Source of the DNA: Solirubrobacterales bacterium
GTDB taxonomy: Bacteria > Actinomycetota > Thermoleophilia > Solirubrobacterales > Solirubrobacteraceae
DNA: 61,805 bases
Direction: 5' to 3'
NCBI GenBank assembly: GCA_027451345.1
Contig: DAIDJO010000102.1
Location: 1-61,805 of the forward strand
Below are positions 32,780-41,388 of the stretch, one piece after another (the stretch's first letter is position 1; each line of letters opens with the position of its first letter). The translations under genes and the position numbers were made by a program. The notes under the pieces were generated by a model, which was not told the origin of the DNA, made no database searches, and worked only from the letters and a program-made list of their open reading frames with translations.

Positions 32780-34111
32780 CTACAGGGCGGCCTCGAGGGG
32801 GACGGTCCAGTGGTTGCCGACCGCCTGCGCGATGAACGGCCCGGCGCTTCCCGACTCCCAGGTGACGGTGCAGGTCCTGGTCGTCGCGCAGGACACGTCG
32901 ATGAAGTAGAGGCCGCCGAGCGGTGGCGAGACCGGAATGGCCTGCGACCTCCAGCCGTGTCCGTTCCAGTGCTCGGCGAACAACCCGGGGGAGTTGCCAG
33001 CGCTCGCGCCGACTGCGGTGCAACTCTTCGGTGCGGCGCACGACACGCTGCTGAGCGAACCGGATGTCCTCGGCAGCGGCAGCCGCTGCACCCTCCAGTC
33101 CTGGCCGTTCCAGAGCTCAGCCATCGGCCGGATCTCCTTCGGTGGTGTCCCGCTCACGGTCGGACCGTACACCGCGCCGACCGCCATGCACTCGGTCGAT
33201 GCCGGGCAGGAGATCGAGTCGAGCTCGCTGCGGCTGAATCCGCGGGGAGCCACCGGCACACTGAGCGCCCAGGCGCCGCCCGCATAGGTTTCGGCCATCG
33301 GACGCGAGCGATTCCAGCTCGGCGCGTAGCTCCCGATCGCGACGCAATGGGTGCTGTCAGCACAGGAGACGGCGCTGAGGTAGGCGCTCCGGCGTCGGCT
33401 TGGGCCGCGGGGCGCCGGGTTGGGCGATCGCTCACGCACCCAGTGACCACGAGCCCACCGCTCCACCAGGGTGAACGTCGCACCAATGGCGTGGGTGGTC
33501 TCCCTGGCTCCGTCACCAACCGCGATGCAGTGGCCTGGCCTCGGGCACGACACCCCATTGAGCGCGTACAACCCGGACGCGCCCGCGTGTGGCCCAACCT
33601 GACGTTGCAGCTGCCAACCGGAGCCTGTCCACCTCTCGGCGAACGCGCGCTCCTGGTAGGAGGACGGCCAGAACGCTCCAACGGCGAGGCAACCGTTCAC
33701 TGACCAGCACGAGACCGCGTTCAGTGCGCTGACCCGCATCCGCGTCCGCGCCGGCTGGGGCATCCGTTGCGACACCCAGGTTCCCGCGCTCCACCGCTCG
33801 GCCACAGGCAGGTCTCGGTGCGCGGGGACGTTCTCCTGGCCCACCGCGACACAGCTGCCGCCCACACACGAAGCCGCTTGAAAGGTCGTGGGTGGAGGTG
33901 AGGACGGTGTCGTCGTCGAGGTGGTTGAGGCCGCGCCGGCTGCCCGCGACTGAGATACCGGCCAGCCCGTCGCGACACCGACCAGCAGAACGAGCATGAC
34001 CATCTCGAGGCACCGAGCAGCGAACGAACGACCCAACACCCATACCCCCAAGCTCTCGCGGTCCGCCGTGGCGCGGTCACCCGACAGGCCCGACTCAGAA
34101 GATACATTCAA
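32780..34111 (-). CDS. secreted protein with repeated SC...CxAVG units
   Basis: The 443-residue protein has a hydrophobic export segment (MVMLVLLVGVATGWPV) near residue 38 and a Thr/Pro-rich linker. Six or seven units of about 50 residues follow, each with VSCxxxxxCxAVG followed by AERWxGxxW. Examples are LNAVSCWSVNGCLAVG, LSAVSCADSTHCVAIG and LDSISCPASTECMAVG. The last unit is degenerate (TVTW). The paired Cys probably form a disulfide in each unit and the whole could be a beta-propeller. Such repeats are frequent in Thermoleophilia-like genomes; the function is unknown. Confidence 0.75.
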   Translation of the reverse strand: MNVSSESGLSGDRATADRESLGVWVLGRSFAARCLEMVMLVLLVGVATGWPVSQSRAAGAASTTSTTTPSSPPPTTFQAASCVGGSCVAVGQENVPAHRDLPVAERWSAGTWVSQRMPQPARTRMRVSALNAVSCWSVNGCLAVGAFWPSSYQERAFAERWTGSGWQLQRQVGPHAGASGLYALNGVSCPRPGHCIAVGDGARETTHAIGATFTLVERWARGHWVRERSPNPAPRGPSRRRSAYLSAVSCADSTHCVAIGSYAPSWNRSRPMAETYAGGAWALSVPVAPRGFSRSELDSISCPASTECMAVGAVYGPTVSGTPPKEIRPMAELWNGQDWRVQRLPLPRTSGSLSSVSCAAPKSCTAVGASAGNSPGLFAEHWNGHGWRSQAIPVSPPLGGLYFIDVSCATTRTCTVTWESGSAGPFIAQAVGNHWTVPLEAAL

Positions 34112-34218
34112 GCACTCGGGTCACCCGAGTGTGGCCAGACGCCCGTGGTGGGCGTTGAGACCTCCTGTCGTCCGAGGCGCCCCGGACCCGGGGCGGGGTC
34201 ACCGGTTAATGTGTGCGC

Positions 34219-34655
34219 GTGGACCCGTGCGACATCTGCCGTGAGATCGCGGGCGACATCGAATTGCCCGGCGGGCTGCTGTGGGACACGGACCTCGTGA
34301 TCGGGTTCCACGTACCGCCGCTGCTGGAGCCCAGGCCGCTGCTTGGACATCTGCTGCTCACGACCCGCCGTCACGCCGACACCTGGGCTGACCTCCGCGA
34401 CGACGAGGCATCAGGGTTGGCATCGCCTGCGCGACGCTCGGCCGTGCGCTTCGCTCGCTCACCCACGCCGAGCGGCTGTACTCGGCGGTGATGGGACATC
34501 ACTCGCCGCACTTCCACCTGCACCTGTTCCCGCGGTACCCGGGCACACCGACCGAGTATGCGTTCCTGCAGGTCGACGAATGGAACGGCAGCCCCACCGG
34601 GGATGCCCAGCAGATCGCCCGCTTCGTGGCTCGGCTCCGCCGCCAGCTGCCCTAA
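34219..34655 (+). pseudogene. HIT-family protein with one frameshift
   Basis: From GTG 34219 the frame reads DPCDICREIAGDIELPGG and PRPLLGHLLLTTRRH, the N-terminal half of a HIT-domain protein. The frame is then lost around 34405-34416. From 34416 another frame continues VGIACATLGRALRSLTHAER and GHHSPHFHLHLFPRYPG, carrying the catalytic HxHxH, and ends at TAA 34655. One base seems to be missing near GGCATCAGGG. HIT proteins are nucleotide hydrolases or transferases. Both halves are well conserved, so a sequencing indel or very recent mutation is likely. Confidence 0.75.
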
Positions 34656-35989
34656 CGGGGCCGAGCCTCCTTCCGTTCGTCGATGCCGGAGGATGGTGCT
34701 GGGGTGACCGCGGGGGCCCCAGGGCTGAGCGGGCGGGGCTGGCGATTCGCCCGAGACAGCAGGTGCGCGCGCTCGCGGTCGTTACGGCACAGGTCGGCCG
34801 CGCGGCTGAACGCCTCCCTGGCCTCGTCGTCCCGACCGAGTCGGGCGAGGAGGTCGCCGTGAACGGCGGGCAGCAGGTGGTAGTCGCGGAGCGCCGGGTG
34901 GTCGAGGATGCCGTTGATGATGTCGAGGGCGGGCGCGGGCCCGTACGCGATGCTGACCGCGACGGCGCGGTTGAGGTCGACGACCGGCGAAGGGCTGAGT
35001 GCGGCCACAGCGTCGTAGAGGGAGACGATCCGCGGCCAGTCGGTCGCTTCGAAGCGAGGTGAGCGCGCATGGCAGGCGGCGATGGCTGCCTGCAGCGCAT
35101 ACGTCCCCATCGGGCTGGAGAGCGCTTCCGCGCGCGCCAGGGAGGCGAGCCCGCGCTGCACCAGGATGCCGTCCCACAGCGCCCGGTCCTGATCAGCCAG
35201 GAGCACCGGTTCGCCGTCCGGCCCCGTCCGTGCCGGCAGGCGTGAGGCCTGGAGCTCCATGAGCGCCAACAGGCCGTGGACCTCGCCCTCGGCGGGCATC
35301 AGGGCGGCCAGGATGCGGCCGAGGCGCATCGCCTCTCGGCAGAGCTCCGGTCGCGTCCAGGCATCACCGGCGGTGGCCGCGTGGCCCTCGTTGAAGATCA
35401 GGTAGATCACCTCCAGCACGGCGGACAGCCGTTCCGTACGCTCGCCGGCCTCCGGGATCTCGAAGGGGACGCGCGCGCTGCTCAACGTGCGCTTGGCCCG
35501 TACGATGCGTTGAGCCGCGGCACCCTCGGAGATCAGCTGGGCGCGGGCGATCTGCGGGGTCGTGAGCCCACCCAACAGCCGCAGCGTCAGTGCCACACGC
35601 GCCTCCCGCGCCAGCACGGGATGGCAGGTGAGGAACATCAGGGCCAGGACATCGTCCTCGACCCGGTCGATCTGCGCCGCCGGGTCGGGCGGGTCGAGTC
35701 GCTGCAGCATCTCCTGCTCCCGCGCCAGCAGTTCATGACGGCGTTCGAGGGCGATCTGTCGTCGCAGGGCGTCGATGCCGCGCCGTCGTGCCGTGACCAT
35801 CAGCCACGCACCCGGGTTCTGCGGGACGCCGTCCCTCGGCCACTGCTCCAGGGCCGCCACGAGCGCATCCTGCGCGAGGTCCTCGGCCGCCGCCAGCTCG
35901 CCGACCTGGCGGGTCAGCCCGGCGATCAGCCGGGCCGACTCCATCCGCCACACCGCGGCGATCGTGCGCTGCAGCGCGGGATCGCTCAC
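34652..35989 (-). CDS. long ECF sigma factor with DUF6596-type C-terminal domain
   Basis: The start is GTG 35989, overlapping the YCII stop by 4 bases (GTGA); 445 residues. Sigma region 2 (AAEDLAQDALVAALEQW) and region 4 (LTLRLLGGLTTPQIARAQL, then GAAAQRIVRAKRTL) are followed by a helical domain of about 220 residues with EVIYLIFNEGHAAT and VDLNRAVAVSIAYGPAPALD. This is the ECF group that is encoded next to YCII proteins and is thought to be controlled through the C-terminal domain rather than an anti-sigma factor. The 3' end overlaps the HIT gene by 4 bases. Confidence 0.92.
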   Translation of the reverse strand: MSDPALQRTIAAVWRMESARLIAGLTRQVGELAAAEDLAQDALVAALEQWPRDGVPQNPGAWLMVTARRRGIDALRRQIALERRHELLAREQEMLQRLDPPDPAAQIDRVEDDVLALMFLTCHPVLAREARVALTLRLLGGLTTPQIARAQLISEGAAAQRIVRAKRTLSSARVPFEIPEAGERTERLSAVLEVIYLIFNEGHAATAGDAWTRPELCREAMRLGRILAALMPAEGEVHGLLALMELQASRLPARTGPDGEPVLLADQDRALWDGILVQRGLASLARAEALSSPMGTYALQAAIAACHARSPRFEATDWPRIVSLYDAVAALSPSPVVDLNRAVAVSIAYGPAPALDIINGILDHPALRDYHLLPAVHGDLLARLGRDDEAREAFSRAADLCRNDRERAHLLSRANRQPRPLSPGAPAVTPAPSSGIDERKEARPR

Positions 35990-36417
35990 GTCCTCGGATC
36001 CCGCGACGCCGACTGCTCGCGGAGCAGTCGGTTGGCCTCGCGGAGCTCCGGCGTGAGCTGCCCGGCAAAGTCCTCGGTCTCGAAGATCGGGCGCAGCTCG
36101 ATCTCGATCCCGCCGCCGAACGGGGCGCGCTTGAGCCACTCCAACGCCTCCTCCCGCGAGGCGCACTCCCAGATCCAGTAGCCCGCGACGATCTCCTTGG
36201 CCTCGGTGAAGGGACCGTCGATCACCGTGGGTCGCTCGCCCGCGAAACGGACCTTCGCGCCAGCCGAGGTGGGATGCAGGCCATCTGCGGCCAGCAGCAC
36301 CCCGGCCTCGGCGAGCTGCTGGTTGTACTTCGTCATCGCCTCCAGCGCCTCGCGCGGTGGCATCTGCCCGGACTCGGACTCGGGACCGCCCGGAACCAGC
36401 ACCATGAAACGCATCAC
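35986..36417 (-). CDS. YCII-related protein, partner of the ECF factor
   Basis: The 143-residue protein starts at the 5' Met pair (36417) with MRFMVLVPGGPESESGQMPP. It has the DGRC-type YCII layout: ALEAMTKYNQQLAEAGVLLA, GLHPTSAGAKVRF, VIDGPFTEAKEIVAGYWIWE and SREEALEWLKRAPF. YCII domains are ferredoxin-like folds with a His-Asp pair. Encoded immediately before this type of ECF sigma, it is probably a co-regulator or the regulated function. Confidence 0.9.
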   Translation of the reverse strand: MMRFMVLVPGGPESESGQMPPREALEAMTKYNQQLAEAGVLLAADGLHPTSAGAKVRFAGERPTVIDGPFTEAKEIVAGYWIWECASREEALEWLKRAPFGGGIEIELRPIFETEDFAGQLTPELREANRLLREQSASRDPRT

Positions 36418-36531
36418 GACCTCCTAGCCGATTGTGGTGTTCTACCTCTGCGTCGAACGAGGAGGCGCGGAATCGACAACCGCCGGGGAGCGATCGTCGT
36501 TCGCGGCGGCCTCGGCGGAGGGTGCCGACCG

Positions 36532-37551
36532 TCAGGATAGGGGCTGCTCGGCGGCGGTGAACGACCGAGCGCCACGGCGCCGGCGCCGGTCGAGCAGCGC
36601 CGAGACGAGGATCCCGAGCTCGAACAGCACGTACAGCGGCACGGTCTCGAGCAGCATCGTCAGCGCGTCGCCGGGGAGGAACGCGCCGACGGCGGCACAG
36701 GCGGCGATCGCGTACTTGCGCCCGCCCCGCAGTTGCCCGGTGCTGATTGCGCCGCCCTGCGTCACCGCGACCACCAGCACCGGAACCTCGAAGATGACGC
36801 CCATGGCGAGCAGCAGCTTGGCCGCGAAGCTGTAGTACGGGCTTGCCTGGACCAGCACCTCGAACTGGCCCGAGTTGAAGTTCTGCAGGAAGTGAATCGC
36901 CGCTGGCAGGACGACGAGGTACCCGAAGCTCACGCCGGCCAGGAACAGTCCGGGGATGGCCACGAGCAGCGGGCGCGAGCGGCGCCGGATCTCCGGCGTG
37001 ACCGCGGGGATGAAGAAGTTGTATGCCTGCAGCAGCAGTACGGGGAGCGCGAGGATCAGGGCGAAGATCAACGACACCGTCACCGTGGTGGTGAACGGCT
37101 CACCGAGCCCGAGCGTGATCGGCCGGTCTCCCTGCGGCGGTGCCGAGAGCCGTGTGATGTCGCGGTTGACCGCTGCCCCGATCTCGGTCAGCGCCGTGTG
37201 CGCGGACCGAGATCGGGCCTGTGGTCCCAGCACGCCGACCAGCGACCGTACCTGGACGGCGAGGTCGCGGGCCGACGTCTGGGTGAGATAGGCCTGCCCG
37301 AGCGGCCCGTTTCCATGACGGATCTGCTGGGTGGTCTGGTGGGCGAGGGGCGCGTTGATGATCTGCAGCAGCCGCCCGTTCTGCCAGAAGCACAGGCCGA
37401 AGGCCACGCTGAGCACGGCGAGCGAGACGAGCAGCCGCGTGCGCAGCTCGTCCAGATGACCGACCAGGGTCAGGTGCTGCTCGTGGCCGATGCTTCCCAA
37501 CGCCGTGCCCAGGGCACGTGCACTGCGCAGTTTGCCCACCATGAGTCTCAC
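36532..37551 (-). CDS. tatC: Sec-independent translocase TatC with a long first loop
   Basis: The 339-residue protein has TatC features: HLDELRTRLLVSLAVL at the first helix, GEPFTTTVTVS before helix 2, FFIPAVTPEIRRRSRP, a six-helix core, and FELGILVSAL at the end. The segment between helix 1 and helix 2 is about 105 residues, against about 30 in E. coli TatC; the insertion is helical and polar (ALTEIGAAVNRDITRL). It lies outside the membrane, on the extracytoplasmic face. The gene follows tatA by 8 bases. Confidence 0.92.
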   Translation of the reverse strand: MRLMVGKLRSARALGTALGSIGHEQHLTLVGHLDELRTRLLVSLAVLSVAFGLCFWQNGRLLQIINAPLAHQTTQQIRHGNGPLGQAYLTQTSARDLAVQVRSLVGVLGPQARSRSAHTALTEIGAAVNRDITRLSAPPQGDRPITLGLGEPFTTTVTVSLIFALILALPVLLLQAYNFFIPAVTPEIRRRSRPLLVAIPGLFLAGVSFGYLVVLPAAIHFLQNFNSGQFEVLVQASPYYSFAAKLLLAMGVIFEVPVLVVAVTQGGAISTGQLRGGRKYAIAACAAVGAFLPGDALTMLLETVPLYVLFELGILVSALLDRRRRRGARSFTAAEQPLS

Positions 37552-37559
37552 CAGCCGCC

Positions 37560-37796
37560 CTACGGAACGAGCGTCGGCTCGCGGTGGGTGGTCGGCGCCG
37601 CCTCGGCGGCCACCGGGGCGGGCGCCGGCGTCATCTCGAGATGCTGCACGACCGGCTCGCCGCTGATCGCGTCCTTGAAGCCGCGCAGACCGTGCCCGAG
37701 GGAGCGGCCCATCTCCGGCAGGCGCTTCGCCCCAAAGACGAGCAGCAGGATCATCAGCAACAGCAGCAGGTGGATTGGATTGTCGAGTCCCATCAT
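37560..37796 (-). CDS. tatA: TatA-type subunit of the twin-arginine translocase
   Basis: The start is the ATG at 37796 (GGAG just upstream); 78 residues. One membrane helix (IHLLLLLMILLLVFG), the hinge FGAKRLPEMGRSLGHGLRGF and an amphipathic helix (KDAISG) are followed by a Pro/Ala-rich tail. This is the normal TatA architecture. It is in an operon with tatC, and the ferritin-like gene lies upstream on the same strand. Confidence 0.92.
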   Translation of the reverse strand: MMGLDNPIHLLLLLMILLLVFGAKRLPEMGRSLGHGLRGFKDAISGEPVVQHLEMTPAPAPVAAEAAPTTHREPTLVP

Positions 37797-37911
37797 CACT
37801 CCGTTTCGTGGTGGCAGCAGAGGTGCTCAGAACGTCATACGGCCCGGAGCGGCCGGCGGATCACTGCCCGCCCCTCCGACTGGAAGGGGACGGGCAGCGG
37901 ACCGCCGTCGC

Positions 37912-38694
37912 TCAGGCGACCAGCCCGGGATCGGAGATGGCCTGCATCGTCGTGGCCGTGACCGCGGCCCGAATCTGTGCGTCAGTCGGGAACGCGTATG
38001 CGGTGTAGCCCGAGCCGCCCTGCACGAAGGGCAGCAGTGCCGGCACCGCATCGGACACGCTGCCGAACAGCGCGCCCTCGACGATCACGTTGTTGGGCGG
38101 GTTGCTGCCCGAGGTCACCCTGCCGAGCGCCCGATGCTCTGCCTCGACCCCCATGATCTGCGCGGCGTCCTCGGCGAAGCCGGGCAGCGACTGGCTCGCC
38201 CAGTAGCTCACCGCAGCCAGGTAGGCGCCGATGAACGCGTTCTCGAGCGTGTCCAGCAGCGACAGGAAGCTCCCGCTGTTGGAGAACGCCTTGGTCGGGA
38301 GGTAGATCGTCGGGGTGGCGCTGCCGGTCAGGCTCGTGCCACCGCGGGCGCCCAGCAGTTGGATGTGCTGGTACTCCTCCCAGAGGGCGGCCTGGAAGTA
38401 GTTGAGGTTGTTGTGGTCGTGGACCGGCCCGAGTCTCGGTGCGCTCGGCCCGGCGATCGCCTCGTAATACAGGACCGTCGCGATCTGCTCGGCTGTGACG
38501 GCTGCGTTGAGGATCCCCTGGGTCGTGTCGGACCCGGCGGCCGAGGCGGTCCCGACGATCCCGAAGAGACTGGCGAACCCGACCAGGGCGCCGGTCTGCT
38601 TCAGGAACCGGGAGCGAGTCAGTGAGGCTCGGACGAGCTCCTCGGGTGCGGCTACGGAATTCTCGGGCGGTGCAACCGGCCGGTCTGCGGACAT
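37912..38694 (-). CDS. exported ferritin-like domain protein
   Basis: The 260-residue protein has a four-helix ferritin-like domain (PF13668 type): AEQIATVLYYEAI, EEYQHIQLLG, LENAFIGAYLAAVSYWA and VEAEHRALGRV supply the Glu/His residues of a possible di-iron site. The N-terminal signal reads SLTRSRFLKQTGALVGFASL. It resembles a Tat signal but has RSR instead of RR before FLK. The gene sits directly upstream of tatA and tatC, so it is a likely Tat passenger. Function may be metal storage or stress protection. Confidence 0.85.
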   Translation of the reverse strand: MSADRPVAPPENSVAAPEELVRASLTRSRFLKQTGALVGFASLFGIVGTASAAGSDTTQGILNAAVTAEQIATVLYYEAIAGPSAPRLGPVHDHNNLNYFQAALWEEYQHIQLLGARGGTSLTGSATPTIYLPTKAFSNSGSFLSLLDTLENAFIGAYLAAVSYWASQSLPGFAEDAAQIMGVEAEHRALGRVTSGSNPPNNVIVEGALFGSVSDAVPALLPFVQGGSGYTAYAFPTDAQIRAAVTATTMQAISDPGLVA

Positions 38695-38986
38695 GATGCC
38701 TTCCTCCTGGTGGACTGCTGATGGTTACGGCCCGGCGGCGGCGCGCCGCCGATACCCGCCTGTACGCCGAGCACCCCGGATCGGATCATTCGGCTGTCTC
38801 GCCCCGCCTCCCGGACCCGCGGCGGACCCGGCGAGGCCAGGGCGACCGCCCGTCGCTCGGCGCCGCGGCGGGCAGCGCGGGAGCTGGAGGCGAGCGGCGG
38901 GGCTTGGAACCTCGCGGGTGCGGGGAGTTACCTCCTGCGGCGCACCGCTGCGCCGACGCATCCACGCCACCGGAAGAGGTCACTGC

Positions 38987-39781
38987 ATGACTTGGCTTGC
39001 CTCCCTCGCGCGCCCTCGCCTGCGCGCAGCAGCGCTGCTCACCGGCCCCGCTGTGGTGGCCGGACTTGCCTGCTCCAGCCCCTCGATCGCGCGGACCGCC
39101 CGGGGCGCCGCCGGGCTCGCATCGGAGTCCCCCGCGCAGATCATCGGCGCGGCCCAGCGCGCCCTGCGCTCCGCACACGGGTATGTCGTGGCCGGCAGGA
39201 TCACGCAGAGCAGGCAGAAGCTCGGGCTGCGATTGGCCTACGGCGGTCCGACCAGGCTCGAGATCCAGCTCACGCAGCGGACCGGTACGGTGGCGGTCAT
39301 CGTGTTGCCCGGTGGTCTGTTCGTGAGGGCCAACCGTGCCTATTGGAGGGCGCACGGCGGCACCTCGACCCTGCGCTTCGCGAACCGCTGGATCAAGCTC
39401 CCGGCCCATGACAGCGCGGCCTTCACCCGGCAGCTCGGTCACTTCAACCCCAGGACGCTCGCCACGTGCCTCGGCGAGAACCACGGGCCGCTCACCCGGA
39501 CGGGGACGGCCGTCGTCAACGGCCGGCGGGTTGTCGTCGTACGCGACGCCGGTGGTGTCCCGGGGAGCAACCCGGGCACGTACGACGTCGCCCTCCAGGG
39601 TCCCGCGTATCCGCTGCGGGTCACCGCGACCGGGCCGACGCGCCGGGGGGGCCGGGTGAGCGTCTGCAACGATGGCAGGGGCGGCAACACCGAGGGCACC
39701 CTGACCCTCAGCCGCTTCAACCATCCGCCGGCGATCACGGCACCCACCCATCCGCTCAGCGTGGGCTCGACGGCGCCCTGA
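38987..39781 (+). CDS. secreted or lipid-anchored protein, LppX/LprG-like pattern
   Basis: I chose ATG 38987 (264 residues) behind GAAGAGG. A signal peptide (AAALLTGPAVVAGLAC) ends in a possible weak lipobox Cys. The mature part has strands typical of the LppX/LprAFG half-barrel: SAHGYVVAGRIT, LEIQLTQRTGTVAVIV, GGLFVRANRAYW, RVVVVRDA, YPLRVTATG and TLTLSRFNHPPAITAP at the end. Such proteins carry lipids in the envelope. The assignment is by pattern only. It lies upstream of the reverse transcriptase gene on the same strand. Confidence 0.6.
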   Translation: MTWLASLARPRLRAAALLTGPAVVAGLACSSPSIARTARGAAGLASESPAQIIGAAQRALRSAHGYVVAGRITQSRQKLGLRLAYGGPTRLEIQLTQRTGTVAVIVLPGGLFVRANRAYWRAHGGTSTLRFANRWIKLPAHDSAAFTRQLGHFNPRTLATCLGENHGPLTRTGTAVVNGRRVVVVRDAGGVPGSNPGTYDVALQGPAYPLRVTATGPTRRGGRVSVCNDGRGGNTEGTLTLSRFNHPPAITAPTHPLSVGSTAP

Positions 39782-39948
39782 CGCCCCGGGCGGTCGCGTG
39801 GCGCCCGCCGTGCCACCGTCGCGGGCAGCCGATGCCGGGACGATGGGCGTGCTCCCGGTACCGTCCCGCGTGCGGCGTTGCGTGCTCGAGGCGGGACGCG
39901 GCGTCCTCGGACGCCGATCCCTCTCCGGGGGTACCCCGGGGACACGGT
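39782..39948 (+). other. structured 167-base leader before the reverse transcriptase gene
   Basis: If the enzyme is a retron type, its msr-msd RNA would be encoded here. CCCCGGG near 39784 can pair with CCCGGGG near 39936, enclosing hairpins such as CGGGACG with CGTCCCG (about 39837-39869) and GGCGTCC with GGACGCC (about 39900-39915). Short GC inverted repeats are common in such DNA, so this is only a candidate. Confidence 0.2.
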
Positions 39949-41388
39949 ATGGCCATGGCAACGCAACGCGAGCCCGTCACTGCACCCTCCGGGGCAGATC
40001 GGGGCACGCACGACGTGGTGCAGTCGAGGCGCAGCGCCGCGATGATTCGCTGGATGTACGACGCGCGCACCCGCCACGATCTCGCCGACTGCCTGTCGGG
40101 CGCGCTCCTCGTGGGCGCGTGGAGCGCGCGCCCGATGGCGGACCGTGCCGGTCGCGCCGTGCGGCCACGCCCATGGTGGACGCTCCCGTTGGTCCGAGCG
40201 GTCCTCTCGGCGTATCCACGCCCCCCACTGGACCGGCCGCGGGAGTTGGCCCGCTTCGTCGACCGAGTCCTGGCGGCGCTGCCGGCGCGCGACGGCGACG
40301 GGCCGCCGCCCCGGCCGCGGCACTGGGAGGTCCCCGCCCCGGCGATGGGCCGGCGACCCTGGCCCGTGCCGGAGATCGCCTCCCTCGGCGAGCTCGCGCG
40401 GTTCCTCGAGTTGAGCGACGGTGAGCTCGCGTGGTTCGCGGATCTCCGATCGCTCGAACGAACCGCCCGGGATGAGCGGCTCCGCCACTACCGGTACGGA
40501 ACGTTCGCCCGGCCTGGTCGCCCGGTGCGGGTGATCGAGCGGCCGAAGCATCGGCTGAAGGAGATCCAACGGCGGGTGCTGCATGGGATCCTCGATTGGA
40601 TCCCGGCCCATGACGCAGCCCATGGGTTCACCCGCGGGCGCTCCGTGCGCAGCCACGCGGGAGCCCACGCCGGGCGCCACGTCGTGATCCGGCTCGACCT
40701 GCGGGACTTCTTCGCGTCGGTCGGCGCGGGCCGGGTGTACGGCATCCTGCGCAGCGCGGGGTACCCCGAGTCGGTGGCTCACACGCTGACGGGACTCGTC
40801 ACCAACGCTGTCCCGGCCGGCTTTTGGCAGTCCCTGCCCCGGCCCACCGATCCGGATCAGATCGCGGCTCACCACCATCTCGGCCGGCAGCTCGCGACAC
40901 CGCACCTGCCACAGGGAGCACCGAGCTCCCCCGCGCTCGCCAACCTTGCGGCGTTTCGCCTCGACCGCCGACTCACCGGCCTGGCCGAGCGGCTCGAATG
41001 CTCGTACACGCGGTACGCGGACGACCTGACGTTCTCCGGATCCGTCGGGCTCGTGGGCCAGGCGGCCCTGCTGCGACGGGCCGCCGCGGACATCGCCCGT
41101 GCGGAGGGTTTCGCGGTCAACGACGGCAAGTCGACGCTCGCGACGCGGGCCGGCCGGCAGCGGGTCTGTGGCGTCGTGGTGAACGAGCATCCGAACGTCG
41201 CGCGCGATGAGTACGACCGTCTCCGGGCGATCCTGCACAACGCGATCCTCCACGGCCCGCAGTCCCAGAACCGAGCCGGAGTCGAGGACTTCAGGGCACA
41301 CCTGCTGGGCCGGATCGCCTGGGTTGCCGCGCTCAACCCGGGTCGCGGCGAGAAGCTTCACCGGGAGTTCGCGGCGGTCCGATGGTGA
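39949..41388 (+). CDS. reverse transcriptase, retron-clade-like, with N-terminal extension
   Basis: The start is probably ATG 39949 (479 residues); ATG 39955 is also possible. The RT core has all catalytic blocks: ERPKHRLKEIQRRVLHGILD, AHGFTRGRS, RLDLRDFFASV (first Asp), LPQGAPSSPALANL and YTRYADDLTFSG (YADD). The later VCGVVVNEHPNVARDEYDRL matches the retron VTG region with Cys for Thr, and SHAGAH stands where retrons have NAxxH. About 170 residues precede the core, with a helical region containing LGELARFLELSDGELAWFAD. No maturase or endonuclease domain is present. It may be a defence-type RT. The stop overlaps the GNAT start by 7 bases. Confidence 0.88.
   Translation: MAMATQREPVTAPSGADRGTHDVVQSRRSAAMIRWMYDARTRHDLADCLSGALLVGAWSARPMADRAGRAVRPRPWWTLPLVRAVLSAYPRPPLDRPRELARFVDRVLAALPARDGDGPPPRPRHWEVPAPAMGRRPWPVPEIASLGELARFLELSDGELAWFADLRSLERTARDERLRHYRYGTFARPGRPVRVIERPKHRLKEIQRRVLHGILDWIPAHDAAHGFTRGRSVRSHAGAHAGRHVVIRLDLRDFFASVGAGRVYGILRSAGYPESVAHTLTGLVTNAVPAGFWQSLPRPTDPDQIAAHHHLGRQLATPHLPQGAPSSPALANLAAFRLDRRLTGLAERLECSYTRYADDLTFSGSVGLVGQAALLRRAAADIARAEGFAVNDGKSTLATRAGRQRVCGVVVNEHPNVARDEYDRLRAILHNAILHGPQSQNRAGVEDFRAHLLGRIAWVAALNPGRGEKLHREFAAVRW

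Noticed and set aside
39837-39948. CRISPR-like repeats before the reverse transcriptase
   Set aside because: The inverted repeats are short and differ from each other; there is no direct repeat with regular spacers and no cas gene.
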